The position numbers were made by a program, and so were the translations under genes. Positions 8,417 to 16,527 of a DNA stretch of 64,000 nt are shown one piece after another (position 1 is the first letter of the stretch; every line of letters starts with the position of its first letter). Source of the stretch: Pseudomonas shahriarae (GTDB lineage Bacteria > Pseudomonadota > Gammaproteobacteria > Pseudomonadales > Pseudomonadaceae). The notes beneath the pieces are model-generated. The model was not told the DNA's origin. It was given only the letters and a program-made list of their open reading frames with translations, and did no database searches. Location of the stretch: assembly GCF_014268455.2 (NCBI RefSeq), contig NZ_CP077085.1, positions 5,497,001 through 5,561,000 on the forward strand. The letters are read 5' to 3'.

Positions 8417-9850
8417 ATGCCTAGCGAACCGACAGGATCCTCCGTCGACTTCGAAAAAGTCGGCTCCGAATACTTCCAACAACGAGAACTGAAAAAAGGC
8501 GCCGCCGGCTGGGTGCTATTAGTCGGCCTCGGCGTTGCCTATGTCATTTCCGGCGACTACGCCGGCTGGAACTTCGGCCTGGCCCAAGGCGGCTGGGGCG
8601 GGATGTTCCTCGCCACACTCCTGATGGCCACCATGTACTTGTGCATGTGTTTCTCCCTGGCCGAACTGTCCTCCATGATCCCTACCGCCGGTGGCGGCTA
8701 TGGTTTTGCCCGCAGCGCCTTCGGCCCCTGGGGAGGATTTCTCACCGGCACGGCGATCCTGATCGAATACGCCATCGCCCCCGCCGCCATCGCGGTGTTT
8801 ATCGGTGCCTATTGCGAATCACTGTTCGGCATTGGCGGCTGGATGATCTACCTGGCGTTCTACATCATCTTTATCGGCATCCATATCTTTGGCGTCGGTG
8901 AAGCGCTGAAGTTGATGTTTGTGATTACCGCCGTCGCCGCAATTGCCCTGGGCGTGTTCCTGGTGGCGATGGTGCCGCACTTCAACGTCGCCAATCTGCT
9001 GGACATTCCCGTGACCGAAGCCAAGGGCGCCAGCAGTTTCCTGCCGTTCGGCTATGTCGGCGTGTGGGCCGCGATTCCTTATGCGATCTGGTTCTTCCTC
9101 GCCGTCGAAGGCGTGCCCCTGGCCGCCGAAGAAACCAAGAACCCCAAGCGCGACCTGCCCCGCGGCCTGATTGGCGCGATTGTGGTGCTCACCAGCTTTG
9201 CCCTGCTGATCCTGGTGATTGCCCCCGGCGGCGCCGGCACCCTGGCGCTGATCAAGTCCGGCAACCCGTTGGTGGAATCCCTGGCCCTGGCCTACGGCGG
9301 CTCGACCTGGATGGGCAGCTTCGTCAACCTGGTGGGCCTGGCCGGACTGATCGCGAGCTTCTTCTCGATCATCTATGCCTACTCCCGGCAGATTTTCGCC
9401 CTGTCCCGCGCTGGCTACCTGCCGCGCAAACTGTCGCAAACCAATAAAAGCAAGGCACCGGTGCTGGCCCTGGTCATTCCCGGGATCATCGGTTTTGGCC
9501 TGTCGCTGACCGGCCAAGGCGACCTGCTGATCCTGGTGGCGGTGTTTGGCGCGACCATTTCCTACGTGCTGATGATGGCCGCGCACATCACCCTGCGCAT
9601 CCGTCGCCCCAAAATGGAGCGCCCATACCGCACGCCGGGCGGCATCTTCACCTCGGGCCTGGCCCTGATACTGGCCTGCATCGCCGTGGTGGCGGGCTTC
9701 CTGGTGGATCCGCGCGTGGTGATTGGCGCGGCGATCATCTATGGAGTATTAATTGCTTACTTCGCTTTCTACAGTCGGCATCACTTGGTAGCAGGCACGC
9801 CGGAAGAAGAGTTCGCGGCGATCCAGGCCGCAGAGGCCGCCTTGCACTAA
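8417..9850 (+). CDS. eat: Ethanolamine permease (APC superfamily)
   Basis: The protein of 477 residues has about twelve hydrophobic segments and the APC-family N-terminus (LKKGAAGWVLLVGLGVAYVISGDYAGW), with the FFLAVEGVPLAAEE segment of the ethanolamine permease subgroup. It should import ethanolamine across the inner membrane. I chose the ATG at 8417 (MPSEPTG) with AAGG about ten bases upstream; the frame extends 18 codons further without family similarity. Its position between the dehydrogenase and eutB matches PA4023. Confidence 0.9.
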   Translation: MPSEPTGSSVDFEKVGSEYFQQRELKKGAAGWVLLVGLGVAYVISGDYAGWNFGLAQGGWGGMFLATLLMATMYLCMCFSLAELSSMIPTAGGGYGFARSAFGPWGGFLTGTAILIEYAIAPAAIAVFIGAYCESLFGIGGWMIYLAFYIIFIGIHIFGVGEALKLMFVITAVAAIALGVFLVAMVPHFNVANLLDIPVTEAKGASSFLPFGYVGVWAAIPYAIWFFLAVEGVPLAAEETKNPKRDLPRGLIGAIVVLTSFALLILVIAPGGAGTLALIKSGNPLVESLALAYGGSTWMGSFVNLVGLAGLIASFFSIIYAYSRQIFALSRAGYLPRKLSQTNKSKAPVLALVIPGIIGFGLSLTGQGDLLILVAVFGATISYVLMMAAHITLRIRRPKMERPYRTPGGIFTSGLALILACIAVVAGFLVDPRVVIGAAIIYGVLIAYFAFYSRHHLVAGTPEEEFAAIQAAEAALH

Positions 9851-9866
9851 ACGCCGTAAACCACGT

Positions 9867-9884
9867 CGCGGGCCACCGCCCGCG
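9867..9884. repeat. Intercistronic hairpin between eat and eutB
   Basis: CGCGGGC (9867-9873) and GCCCGCG (9878-9884) form a perfect 7-bp stem with a CACC loop, followed by the eutB Shine-Dalgarno. There is no T-run, so it is more likely an mRNA stability element than a terminator. Confidence 0.45.
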
Positions 9885-9902
9885 TCGTCATGGAGAGTCT
9901 GT

Positions 9903-11297
9903 ATGGCAAGTTTTTCCCACTCGGTCGGTGCATTGACCTACCGTTTCGACAGCCTCAAGGACGTGATGGCCAAGGCCAGTCCCGCCCGCTCCGGGGATTT
10001 TCTCGCCGGCGTCGCCGCACAGAACGACGGCGAACGTGTGGCGGCGCAAATGGCCCTGGCCAATATCCCGTTGAAGCACTTCCTGGAAGAGGCGCTGATC
10101 CCCTACGAAAGCGACGAAGTCACCCGGCTGATCATCGACACCCACGACCAGCAGGCCTTTGCCGTGGTCAGCCACCTGACCGTCGGCGGCCTGCGGGACT
10201 GGCTACTCAGTGACGCGGCCGACGAACACAGCCTGCGTGCACTGGCGCCAGGGTTGACCCCGGAAATGGCCGCCGCCGTGTCGAAGATCATGCGTGTGCA
10301 GGACCTGGTGCTGGTGGCGCAGAAGATCCGCGTCGTCACCCAGTTTCGCGGCACCATGGGCCTGCGCGGGCGCTTGTCCACGCGCCTGCAACCTAACCAT
10401 CCGACGGATGAACCGGCGGGCATCGCCGCGAGCATCCTCGATGGGCTGCTGTACGGCAACGGCGACGCCATGATCGGCATCAACCCGGCCACCGACAGCA
10501 TCGCCTCGATTTGCGCCATGCTGGAAATGCTCGACGCGATCATCCAGCGCTACGAGATCCCGACCCAGGCCTGTGTGCTGACCCACGTCACCACCTCCAT
10601 CGAAGCGATCAACCGCGGCGTGCCGCTGGACCTGGTGTTCCAGTCGATCGCCGGCACCGAGGCGGCCAACGCCAGCTTCGGGATCAACCTGAATGTGCTG
10701 CAGGAAGGCTACGACGCAGGCCTGAGCCTGAATCGCGGGACTCTGGGGCAAAACCTGATGTATTTCGAGACGGGCCAGGGCAGCGCCCTGTCGGCCAACG
10801 CGCATTTCGGGATTGATCAACAAACCTGCGAAACCCGTGCCTATGCTGTGGCGCGGCACTTCAAGCCATTTTTGGTCAACACGGTGGTCGGTTTTATCGG
10901 CCCCGAGTACCTGTACAACGGCAAGCAAATCATCCGCGCCGGCCTCGAAGACCATTTCTGCGGCAAGCTGCTCGGCGTGCCCATGGGTTGCGACATCTGC
11001 TACACCAACCATGCCGAAGCCGACCAGGACGATATGGACACCCTGCTGACCTTGCTGGGCGTAGCCGGAATCAATTTCATCATGGGCATCCCGGGTTCCG
11101 ACGACATCATGCTCAACTACCAGACCACATCCTTCCACGACGCGCTCTACGCCAGGCAAACCCTGGGTTTAAAGCCCGCGCCGGAGTTTGAGCAGTGGCT
11201 GGCGAAAATGGGCATCTTCACGCAAGCCGATGGCAAGGTGCGGTTTGGTAACAACCTGCCACCAGCCTTCCGCCACGCCTTGGCGCAATTGGGATGA
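9903..11297 (+). CDS. eutB: Ethanolamine ammonia-lyase large subunit EutB
   Basis: At 464 residues this matches EutB length. The TIM-barrel protein is recognisable by [60 protein letters not shown] and the C-terminal [19 protein letters not shown]. With EutC it forms the adenosylcobalamin-dependent enzyme that splits ethanolamine to acetaldehyde and ammonia. The gene has a GGAGA upstream of ATG 9903 and overlaps eutC by four bases (ATGA). No microcompartment shell genes are present, so this is the simple pseudomonad type of pathway without a carboxysome-like body. Confidence 0.96.
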   Translation: MASFSHSVGALTYRFDSLKDVMAKASPARSGDFLAGVAAQNDGERVAAQMALANIPLKHFLEEALIPYESDEVTRLIIDTHDQQAFAVVSHLTVGGLRDWLLSDAADEHSLRALAPGLTPEMAAAVSKIMRVQDLVLVAQKIRVVTQFRGTMGLRGRLSTRLQPNHPTDEPAGIAASILDGLLYGNGDAMIGINPATDSIASICAMLEMLDAIIQRYEIPTQACVLTHVTTSIEAINRGVPLDLVFQSIAGTEAANASFGINLNVLQEGYDAGLSLNRGTLGQNLMYFETGQGSALSANAHFGIDQQTCETRAYAVARHFKPFLVNTVVGFIGPEYLYNGKQIIRAGLEDHFCGKLLGVPMGCDICYTNHAEADQDDMDTLLTLLGVAGINFIMGIPGSDDIMLNYQTTSFHDALYARQTLGLKPAPEFEQWLAKMGIFTQADGKVRFGNNLPPAFRHALAQLG

Positions 11298-12133
11298 AGG
11301 AACCTCCAGTGCAAATCGACACACCTGAAAGCGATAACCCCTGGCTGGAGCTGCGGCGCCTGACCCCGGCGCGAATCGCCCTGGGCCGCACCGGCACCAG
11401 TATTCCCACCGGCGCGCAACTGGACTTCCAGTTCGCCCATGCCCAGGCCCGCGACGCGGTACACCTACCGTTTGACCATACCGGCCTGAGCAGCCAGATG
11501 GCCGAGCGCGGCCGCGATAGCCTGTTGCTGCACAGCGCCGCGCCCGACCGCCACAGCTACCTGCAACGCCCGGACCTGGGACGGCGCCTGAGCGATGAGT
11601 CGGCCCAGACCCTGCGCGACTACGCCCAGGCCAACCCGGGCGGTGTGGACCTGGCGGTGGTAGTGGCCGATGGTTTATCGGCGCTGGCGGTGCATAAACA
11701 CACCGTGCCGTTTCTGACACGCATGGAAGAACAGACCCACGCTGAAGGCTGGTCCTTGTCGCCGGTGATCCTGGTGGAACAAGGCCGGGTGGCGGTGGCC
11801 GATGAGATCGGCCAGTTACTCGGGGCAAAAATGGTGGTGATCCTGATCGGCGAGCGGCCAGGGCTCAGCTCGCCGGACAGCCTGGGGCTGTACTTCACCT
11901 ATAACCCCAAGGTCGGCCTGACCGACGCCTACCGCAACTGTATTTCCAATGTGCGCCTGGAGGGTCTGAGCTACGGCATGGCCGCGCACCGCCTGCTGTA
12001 CCTGATGCGCGAGGCCTGTCGGCGGCAGTTGTCGGGGGTCAATCTCAAGGATGAGGCGCAGGTTCAGACCCTGGAATCGGATGATCCGGACCTGATGAAA
12101 GGCAATTTCCTGCTCAGCCCAACCAAGGACTGA
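11294..12133 (+). CDS. eutC: Ethanolamine ammonia-lyase small subunit EutC
   Basis: The protein of up to 279 residues carries [14 protein letters not shown], the [15 protein letters not shown] segment, [12 protein letters not shown] and [13 protein letters not shown], all typical of EutC, which completes the B12-binding site of the ammonia-lyase. Two starts compete: ATG 11294, overlapping the eutB stop as ATGA, and GTG 11309, which has a much better AAGGAA Shine-Dalgarno six bases upstream. Either gives a complete enzyme, differing by five residues. It is the last gene of the ethanolamine operon. Confidence 0.95.
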   Translation: MKEPPVQIDTPESDNPWLELRRLTPARIALGRTGTSIPTGAQLDFQFAHAQARDAVHLPFDHTGLSSQMAERGRDSLLLHSAAPDRHSYLQRPDLGRRLSDESAQTLRDYAQANPGGVDLAVVVADGLSALAVHKHTVPFLTRMEEQTHAEGWSLSPVILVEQGRVAVADEIGQLLGAKMVVILIGERPGLSSPDSLGLYFTYNPKVGLTDAYRNCISNVRLEGLSYGMAAHRLLYLMREACRRQLSGVNLKDEAQVQTLESDDPDLMKGNFLLSPTKD

Positions 12134-12238
12134 TGCCGGCACGATTGCGATTTTTCACCGCTTTAGGCAGCATCAAGCAGCGGGCGCCCGAGTAATGGAC
12201 CGTTTGCCGTTGTATTCCTATAGAAGTTGAGGCCTAGC

Positions 12239-12697
12239 ATGCGGATTACTCAAGCGACTCTGGAACACCTGGACCTGTTGACCCCATTATTCGTCAAATA
12301 CCGCGAGTTCTATGGCGCGCTGCCCTTTCCGGACTCCTCCCGGGCGTTTCTGGAGAAGCGTCTGCGGCGCAAGGAGTCGGTAATCTACCTGGCGCTGCCG
12401 GATGACGACGACAGCAAGCTGCTGGGCTTCTGCCAGCTGTATCCGAGCTTTTCTTCGCTGTCGTTGAAACGGGTGTGGATCCTCAATGACATCTACGTCG
12501 CCGAGGACGCCCGCCGCCAACTGGTGGCCGACAACCTGATGCGCGCCGCGAAAAAAATGGCCAAGGAAACCAATGCCGTGCGTTTGCGCGTGTCCACCAG
12601 CAGTAATAACGCGGTGGCGCAGAAGACCTATGAGTCCATGGGCTTTCGCGAAGATACCGAGTTCAAGAACTACACATTGCCGATCAGCGAAGACTGA
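12239..12697 (+). CDS. GNAT family N-acetyltransferase
   Basis: This 152-residue protein is a single GNAT domain: a central strand KRVWILNDIYVAEDAR is followed by a helix starting RRQLVADNLM in the position of the acetyl-CoA pyrophosphate loop, and the C-terminal half has AVAQKTYESMGF, the usual GNAT YexxGF motif. The substrate is unknown. I chose ATG 12239 with TGAGG seven bases upstream over a TTG 12 bases earlier. It follows the ethanolamine operon after about 105 bases, the same gene order as PA4026, and may be transcribed separately. Confidence 0.88.
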   Translation: MRITQATLEHLDLLTPLFVKYREFYGALPFPDSSRAFLEKRLRRKESVIYLALPDDDDSKLLGFCQLYPSFSSLSLKRVWILNDIYVAEDARRQLVADNLMRAAKKMAKETNAVRLRVSTSSNNAVAQKTYESMGFREDTEFKNYTLPISED

Positions 12698-12720
12698 AGC
12701 CATTCACCCAAACACCCAAA

Positions 12721-12813
12721 AAATGTGTGCGGGCTTGCTCGCGATAGCGGTGGTTCAGTTGATGTATTTTTAACTGACCCACCGTTATCGCGAGCAAGCC
12801 CGCTCCCACATTT
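12721..12813. repeat. REPIN: long REP hairpin pair
   Basis: Arms 12729-12760 and 12772-12803 match over 32 bases with two mismatches around an 11-base loop; AAATGTG and CACATTT extend the ends. The core GGGCTTGCTCGCGATA is a standard P. fluorescens-group REP. It follows the GNAT gene and could terminate its transcript. Confidence 0.85.
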
Positions 12814-12885
12814 GGATCAGTGCTAGCCAGAATAGCCGCGACATCCCCCGCTACAAAACCAGCACGCTTTTCATCACTCAGTCCG

Positions 12886-12977
12886 TATAATGCCGACGTT
12901 TTAGGGTTGTAGGAAAAACGGCATACACACGTAGCCTTATTGCCCGAAGCCTCCGCACGGGCCCGCTGAGTCGGGCC
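12886..12977 (+). promoter_or_regulatory. Candidate promoter -10 and 5' leader hairpin of the dedA-mtfA unit
   Basis: TATAAT at 12886-12891 is a perfect -10 but no good -35 lies 16-18 bases upstream. The leader before the DedA gene contains GGCCCG (12960-12965) pairing with CGGGCC (12972-12977). Function of the hairpin is unknown. Confidence 0.4.
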
Positions 12978-12996
12978 ATTCACACAGGTGCCATCC

Positions 12997-13653
12997 ATGG
13001 ATTTCAACCCGCTCGACCTTATCCTGCATCTCGACGTGTACCTCGACTTGCTGGTAACCAATTACGGTCCGTGGATCTACGCCATCCTGTTCCTGGTGAT
13101 TTTTTGCGAAACCGGCCTGGTGGTCATGCCGTTCCTGCCCGGCGATTCCCTGCTGTTTATTGCGGGCGCCGTCGCTGCCGGTGGCGGCATGGACCCGGTC
13201 CTGCTGGGCGGCCTGCTGATGCTGGCGGCGATCCTCGGTGACAGCACCAACTATGTGATCGGCCGCACCGCCGGGGAACGCTTGTTCAGCAACCCCAACT
13301 CGAAAATCTTCCGCCGCGACTACCTGCAAAAGACCCACGACTTCTACGACAAGCACGGCGGCAAAACCGTGACCCTGGCGCGCTTCCTGCCGATCCTGCG
13401 CACCTTCGCGCCGTTCGTCGCCGGTGTCGCCAAAATGCCGTATCCGCGCTTCTTCGGCTTCAGCGTGCTGGGCACCATCCTCTGGGTCGGTGGCCTGGTC
13501 ACCCTCGGCTACTTCTTCGGTAACGTACCGTTCATCAAGAAAAACCTGTCGCTGCTGGTGGTGTTCATCATCCTGCTGTCGCTGGTGCCGATGATCATTG
13601 GCGTGGCCCGCAGCCGCTTTGGCCGCACCTCCTCCGAAGCCAAGCCGCACTGA
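12997..13653 (+). CDS. DedA family integral membrane protein
   Basis: The 218-residue protein has four to six hydrophobic segments and the DedA signatures FCETGLVVMPFLPGDSLLF and the central RFLPILRTFAPFVAGVAKM region with its conserved arginines. DedA proteins are inner-membrane proteins linked to proton-dependent lipid-carrier or phospholipid translocation and to envelope homeostasis. The start is ATG 12997 (MDFNPLD) with AGGTG upstream, nine bases inside an alternative GTG. It lies six bases before mtfA, so the two are probably cotranscribed. Confidence 0.9.
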   Translation: MDFNPLDLILHLDVYLDLLVTNYGPWIYAILFLVIFCETGLVVMPFLPGDSLLFIAGAVAAGGGMDPVLLGGLLMLAAILGDSTNYVIGRTAGERLFSNPNSKIFRRDYLQKTHDFYDKHGGKTVTLARFLPILRTFAPFVAGVAKMPYPRFFGFSVLGTILWVGGLVTLGYFFGNVPFIKKNLSLLVVFIILLSLVPMIIGVARSRFGRTSSEAKPH

Positions 13654-13659
13654 TCGGCC

Positions 13660-14472
13660 ATGTGGTCCCTCAGCGCCTGGCGTCGCCGGCGCCTCCTGGC
13701 CAAGCACCCGGTTGCCGATGAAACGTGGCAACGGGTGCGCCATCACCTGACCTTCCTCGACGGCATCAGCGCCGAACAGGACCAATGGTTACGTGAGGCC
13801 AGCGTGCTGTTCCTCGCCGAAAAACACCTGACTGCCCTGCCCGGCGTCGATCTGCACCAGGAACAACGCCTGCTGCTCGCCGCCCAGGCCCAACTGCCGC
13901 TGATGAACCTGGGCGAGTTGGAGTGGTACCAGGGCTTCCATGAAATCATTCTCTACCCCGATGACTTTCGCAGCCCCCAGCGCCATCGCGACGCCAGCGG
14001 CGTGGAACATGAATGGGATGGCGAGCACAGCGGCGAAGCCTGGCAGCAAGGCCCGGTGATCCTCGCCTGGCCGGGCGTACTGGCCAGCGGCAATTGGGAA
14101 GGCTACAACCTGGTGATCCACGAACTGGCGCATAAGCTCGACATGCTCAATGGCGACGCCAACGGCCTGCCGCCGCTGCACAGCGACATGCGCGTCCAGG
14201 AGTGGGCCAGCGTGATGCAGAGCGCGTTTGATGACCTCAACCGCCAGCTCGACCACAACCCCGACGCCGAAACCGCCATCGACCCGTATGCCGCGGAAAA
14301 CCCGGCAGAGTTTTTTGCGGTCACCAGCGAATATTTTTTCAGCGCCCCGGATTTGCTGGTGGACAGTTATCCACAGGTCTACGGGCAACTGAGCCAGTTT
14401 TACCGCCAGGATCCACTGGCACGCCTGAAACATCTGCAAGCCAGCGACCCGCGCTATCAGACTGAAGGCTAA
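13660..14472 (+). CDS. mtfA: Zinc-dependent peptidase MtfA family
   Basis: The 270-residue length fits MtfA. It carries the metalloprotease motif HELAH (H154, H158), followed by KLDMLNG and, about 80 residues later, NPAEFFAVTSEYFF, where the glutamate provides the third zinc ligand. In enterobacteria MtfA binds the repressor Mlc and has aminopeptidase activity; whether it has this partner in Pseudomonas is unknown. The N-terminus (MWSLSAWRRRRLLA) is basic and not a cleavable signal peptide. It follows dedA by six bases. Confidence 0.9.
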   Translation: MWSLSAWRRRRLLAKHPVADETWQRVRHHLTFLDGISAEQDQWLREASVLFLAEKHLTALPGVDLHQEQRLLLAAQAQLPLMNLGELEWYQGFHEIILYPDDFRSPQRHRDASGVEHEWDGEHSGEAWQQGPVILAWPGVLASGNWEGYNLVIHELAHKLDMLNGDANGLPPLHSDMRVQEWASVMQSAFDDLNRQLDHNPDAETAIDPYAAENPAEFFAVTSEYFFSAPDLLVDSYPQVYGQLSQFYRQDPLARLKHLQASDPRYQTEG

Positions 14473-14494
14473 GTACCGTACGACGTCTGGCGCG

Positions 14495-14523
14495 TGGCAT
14501 CGGCGCAGGAATATGCCTATAAT
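14495..14523 (+). promoter_or_regulatory. ppa: Candidate sigma70 promoter of ppa
   Basis: TATAAT (14518-14523) has a weak -35 TGGCAT (14495-14500) at 17-base spacing, about 60 bases before the ppa ATG. Confidence 0.5.
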
Positions 14524-14583
14524 CGCCGCCACTTTTAGGCCAATCCGGCCAATTTACTTGGCCAACTACGGGGGCAACGCCCA

Positions 14584-15111
14584 ATGAGCTACAGCAAGAT
14601 TCCGGCTGGCAAAGACCTGCCGAACGACATCTACGTCGCCATCGAGATTCCGGCCAACCATGCGCCGATCAAGTACGAAATCGACAAAGACAGCGACTGC
14701 CTGTTCGTTGACCGTTTCATGGCCACCCCGATGTTCTACCCGGCCAACTACGGTTTTATCCCCAACACCCTGGCTGACGACGGCGACCCCCTCGACGTGC
14801 TGGTCGTGACCCCTTACCCGGTCACCCCAGGCTCGGTCATCCGCGCCCGCCCGGTTGGCATCCTGAACATGACCGACGACGGCGGCGGCGATGCCAAAGT
14901 CATCGCAGTGCCACACGACAAGCTGTCCCAGCTGTACGTCGATGTGAAGGAATACACCGACCTGCCGCCGCTGTTGCTGGAGCAGATCAAGCACTTCTTC
15001 GAGAACTACAAAGACCTCGAAAAAGGCAAATGGGTGAAGATCGACGGTTGGGGCAACGCAGACGCCGCCCGTGCCGAGATCATGAAGTCGGTAGCTGCCT
15101 ACAAAGGCTGA
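14584..15111 (+). CDS. ppa: Inorganic pyrophosphatase (family I)
   Basis: The 175-residue protein is a textbook family I soluble pyrophosphatase: [15 protein letters not shown] at the N-terminus, the magnesium-binding [10 protein letters not shown] ([14 protein letters not shown]) at about residue 65, and the later [13 protein letters not shown] and [22 protein letters not shown] region. It hydrolyses pyrophosphate released by biosynthesis in the cytoplasm. It stands alone between its promoter and a strong terminator. Confidence 0.97.
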   Translation: MSYSKIPAGKDLPNDIYVAIEIPANHAPIKYEIDKDSDCLFVDRFMATPMFYPANYGFIPNTLADDGDPLDVLVVTPYPVTPGSVIRARPVGILNMTDDGGGDAKVIAVPHDKLSQLYVDVKEYTDLPPLLLEQIKHFFENYKDLEKGKWVKIDGWGNADAARAEIMKSVAAYKG

Positions 15112-15143
15112 TACCGCTACTCATTGCCACGGCAATCTAAAAA

Positions 15144-15168
15144 AGCCCCGATCACTCGGGGCTTTTTT
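15144..15168 (+). terminator. ppa: Rho-independent terminator of ppa
   Basis: AGCCCCG (15144-15150) pairs with CGGGGCT (15157-15163) around a 6-base loop and is followed by six T, with a run of A before the stem. Confidence 0.92.
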
Positions 15169-15226
15169 GTGGGAAAAAATAAACAACAAGTTCAATTAAA
15201 TAAACAAAACAACAACTAACGTTTAA

Positions 15227-15336
15227 CTAGACAGAATCTAGCCAAGATTTTACTTGCAATAAGGAAACACCTACATACACCAACTCAACGCATGGTTTAT
15301 TTGATCTTGTTTTCCGGACAGTAAACTCTGCGTTTA
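15227..15336. promoter_or_regulatory. AT-rich control region of the LexA/CI-type repressor with inverted repeats
   Basis: CTAGA-N5-TCTAG (15227-15241) and TAAAC-N5-GTTTA (15322-15336) are symmetric candidate operators; the second overlaps the repressor ATG. TTGATC (15301-15306) and TAAACT (15322-15327) could be a weakly spaced promoter whose transcript would start at or next to the ATG. No Shine-Dalgarno is visible before the ATG. Confidence 0.4.
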
Positions 15337-16094
15337 TGAATACATCAGGTGATCGCTTAAGAATGTTACTTCGGGAAGTTCATCTTTCCGCATCCGACTT
15401 CGCCAAGAATCGCGACGTCACGCCCCAGCATGTGAACAACTGGTTCAAGCGCGGCGTGCCCTTGGCCCGGCTCGACGAAATAGCAGAACTGCTGTGTGTC
15501 ACCAGCCGCTGGCTACGTACCGGCGAAGGCCCTAAACACCCGCCGACCAACCTCCAGCTGGAAGGCCCCAACCACGGAAACAGCGCTACCGCCCGCGAAG
15601 ACTGCGGCCATTACCTCTGCGGCCCCAATAGCGGCCCGGAAAAGATCGACGTGGAGATCCCCCTCCACGCCTCATTCAACTCCCAGGAAAGCCTGCGCCT
15701 CTCCCTGCGCACCCTGGAACAACTCAACGTCACCGCAGACCGCGCCCTGGGGGCCTACATGGTCGGCAACAGCATGATCGACATCATCCAGGATGGCGCC
15801 ATCCTCGCCATCGACCGCGGCCGCACCCAAATCATCGACGGCGAAATCTACGCCCTCGAACACCACGGCATGCTGCGCATCAAATACCTCTACAACCGCC
15901 CCGGCGGCGGCCTGCGCATGCGCAGCCACAACAACAGCGAACACCCCGACGAATTCCTGACCTACGACCAGCGCTTCGAGCAAAACGTACACATCCTGGG
16001 CTGGGTATTCTGGTGGTCCACCCTCAACAACCGCCGCCCACCGGTCCCGCTGGACGAACACTTGACAGGCTACGACGGCTCTAAATCAGACTAG
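15336..16094 (+). CDS. XRE/S24 LexA-like repressor, phage CI type
   Basis: The 252-residue protein has an N-terminal helix-turn-helix (SASDFAKNRDVTPQHVNNWFKRGVP) and a C-terminal S24 peptidase-like fold in which S146 of VGNSM and K183 of RIKYLY form the Ser-Lys pair used for self-cleavage after RecA activation. The linker carries no obvious Ala-Gly cleavage pair, so self-cleavage is uncertain. Such proteins are usually phage or pyocin repressors (PrtR-like), but no phage gene is nearby. The ATG has no Shine-Dalgarno and may be leaderless. DNA upstream is AT-rich compared with flanking genes. Confidence 0.8.
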   Translation: MNTSGDRLRMLLREVHLSASDFAKNRDVTPQHVNNWFKRGVPLARLDEIAELLCVTSRWLRTGEGPKHPPTNLQLEGPNHGNSATAREDCGHYLCGPNSGPEKIDVEIPLHASFNSQESLRLSLRTLEQLNVTADRALGAYMVGNSMIDIIQDGAILAIDRGRTQIIDGEIYALEHHGMLRIKYLYNRPGGGLRMRSHNNSEHPDEFLTYDQRFEQNVHILGWVFWWSTLNNRRPPVPLDEHLTGYDGSKSD

Positions 16095-16123
16095 ACGCTG
16101 GGAAACTGCGGGGAATGTGAGTA

Positions 16124-16129
16124 TCATGC
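16124..16129 (+). promoter_or_regulatory. Candidate -10 element of the short transcription unit
   Basis: TATCAT at 16124-16129 lies about 30 bases before a small frame with its own Shine-Dalgarno. GGAAACT at 16101-16107, about 16 bases upstream, could be an ECF/AlgU-like or weak -35. Weak support on its own. Confidence 0.3.
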
Positions 16130-16153
16130 GCGGCACATTTGGCAGGGGTTGGC

Positions 16154-16270
16154 GTGAAGCCAGCACACCCTACCCGGCGATGCGGAGGAGTTCCCGCTGA
16201 TGCCCCCCTCTATCACTTGGGCGAGCGCTTGAGTGAACGATTGAAGGCTGGTGAGGTTTACCAAAAATAG
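16154..16270 (+). CDS. Small open frame (38 residues) or sRNA body, unrecognised
   Basis: A GTG at 16154 preceded by AGGGG (16144-16148, five-base gap) opens a 38-codon frame ending TAG at 16268. The product would be basic and helical in its second half (YHLGERLSERLKAGEV), with one cysteine. A strong terminator begins 18 bases after the stop. I do not recognise the peptide. The codons are GC-rich at third positions in the first half, which is consistent with coding, but the same segment could be a non-coding small RNA of roughly 180 bases. No partner gene is visible; the repressor gene ends 60 bases upstream on the same strand. Confidence 0.4.
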   Translation: MKPAHPTRRCGGVPADAPLYHLGERLSERLKAGEVYQK

Positions 16271-16288
16271 ACTTAACCAGTCCCCGAG

Positions 16289-16312
16289 AAGCCGGCCACA
16301 AGCCGGCTTTTT
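16289..16312 (+). terminator. Rho-independent terminator of the short transcription unit
   Basis: AAGCCGGC (16289-16296) pairs with GCCGGCTT (16302-16309) around CACAA, followed by a T-run. It ends a transcript on the plus strand, either readthrough from the repressor gene or a separate small RNA. Confidence 0.85.
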
Positions 16313-16470
16313 AATTGTCCGAAATAATCCTATCCCATCTGAAAATCTTCCTGATAGCTTAGCTATTCCGGGGGAATTCAGGCATTCCCCCTGTCCGATT
16401 GTGTTCAACGCCATTTGACCTCATCCGACGATGAAGTGGGGGGATAAAAGAGTCGCATTCTGAATAGCTG

Positions 16471-16500
16471 TGTGGCGAGGGAGTTTGCTCCCTCGCCACA
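16471..16500. terminator. Bidirectional hairpin after the siderophore receptor
   Basis: TGTGGCGAGGGAG (16471-16483) and CTCCCTCGCCACA (16488-16500) form a perfect 13-bp stem with a TTTG loop, a repeated Pseudomonas element. It lies just past the receptor stop on the minus strand. The remaining bases from 16313 to 16527 hold no gene I can support. Confidence 0.7.
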
Positions 16501-16527
16501 GGTTGAAGTTTTACTCTTGCTAAAGCG

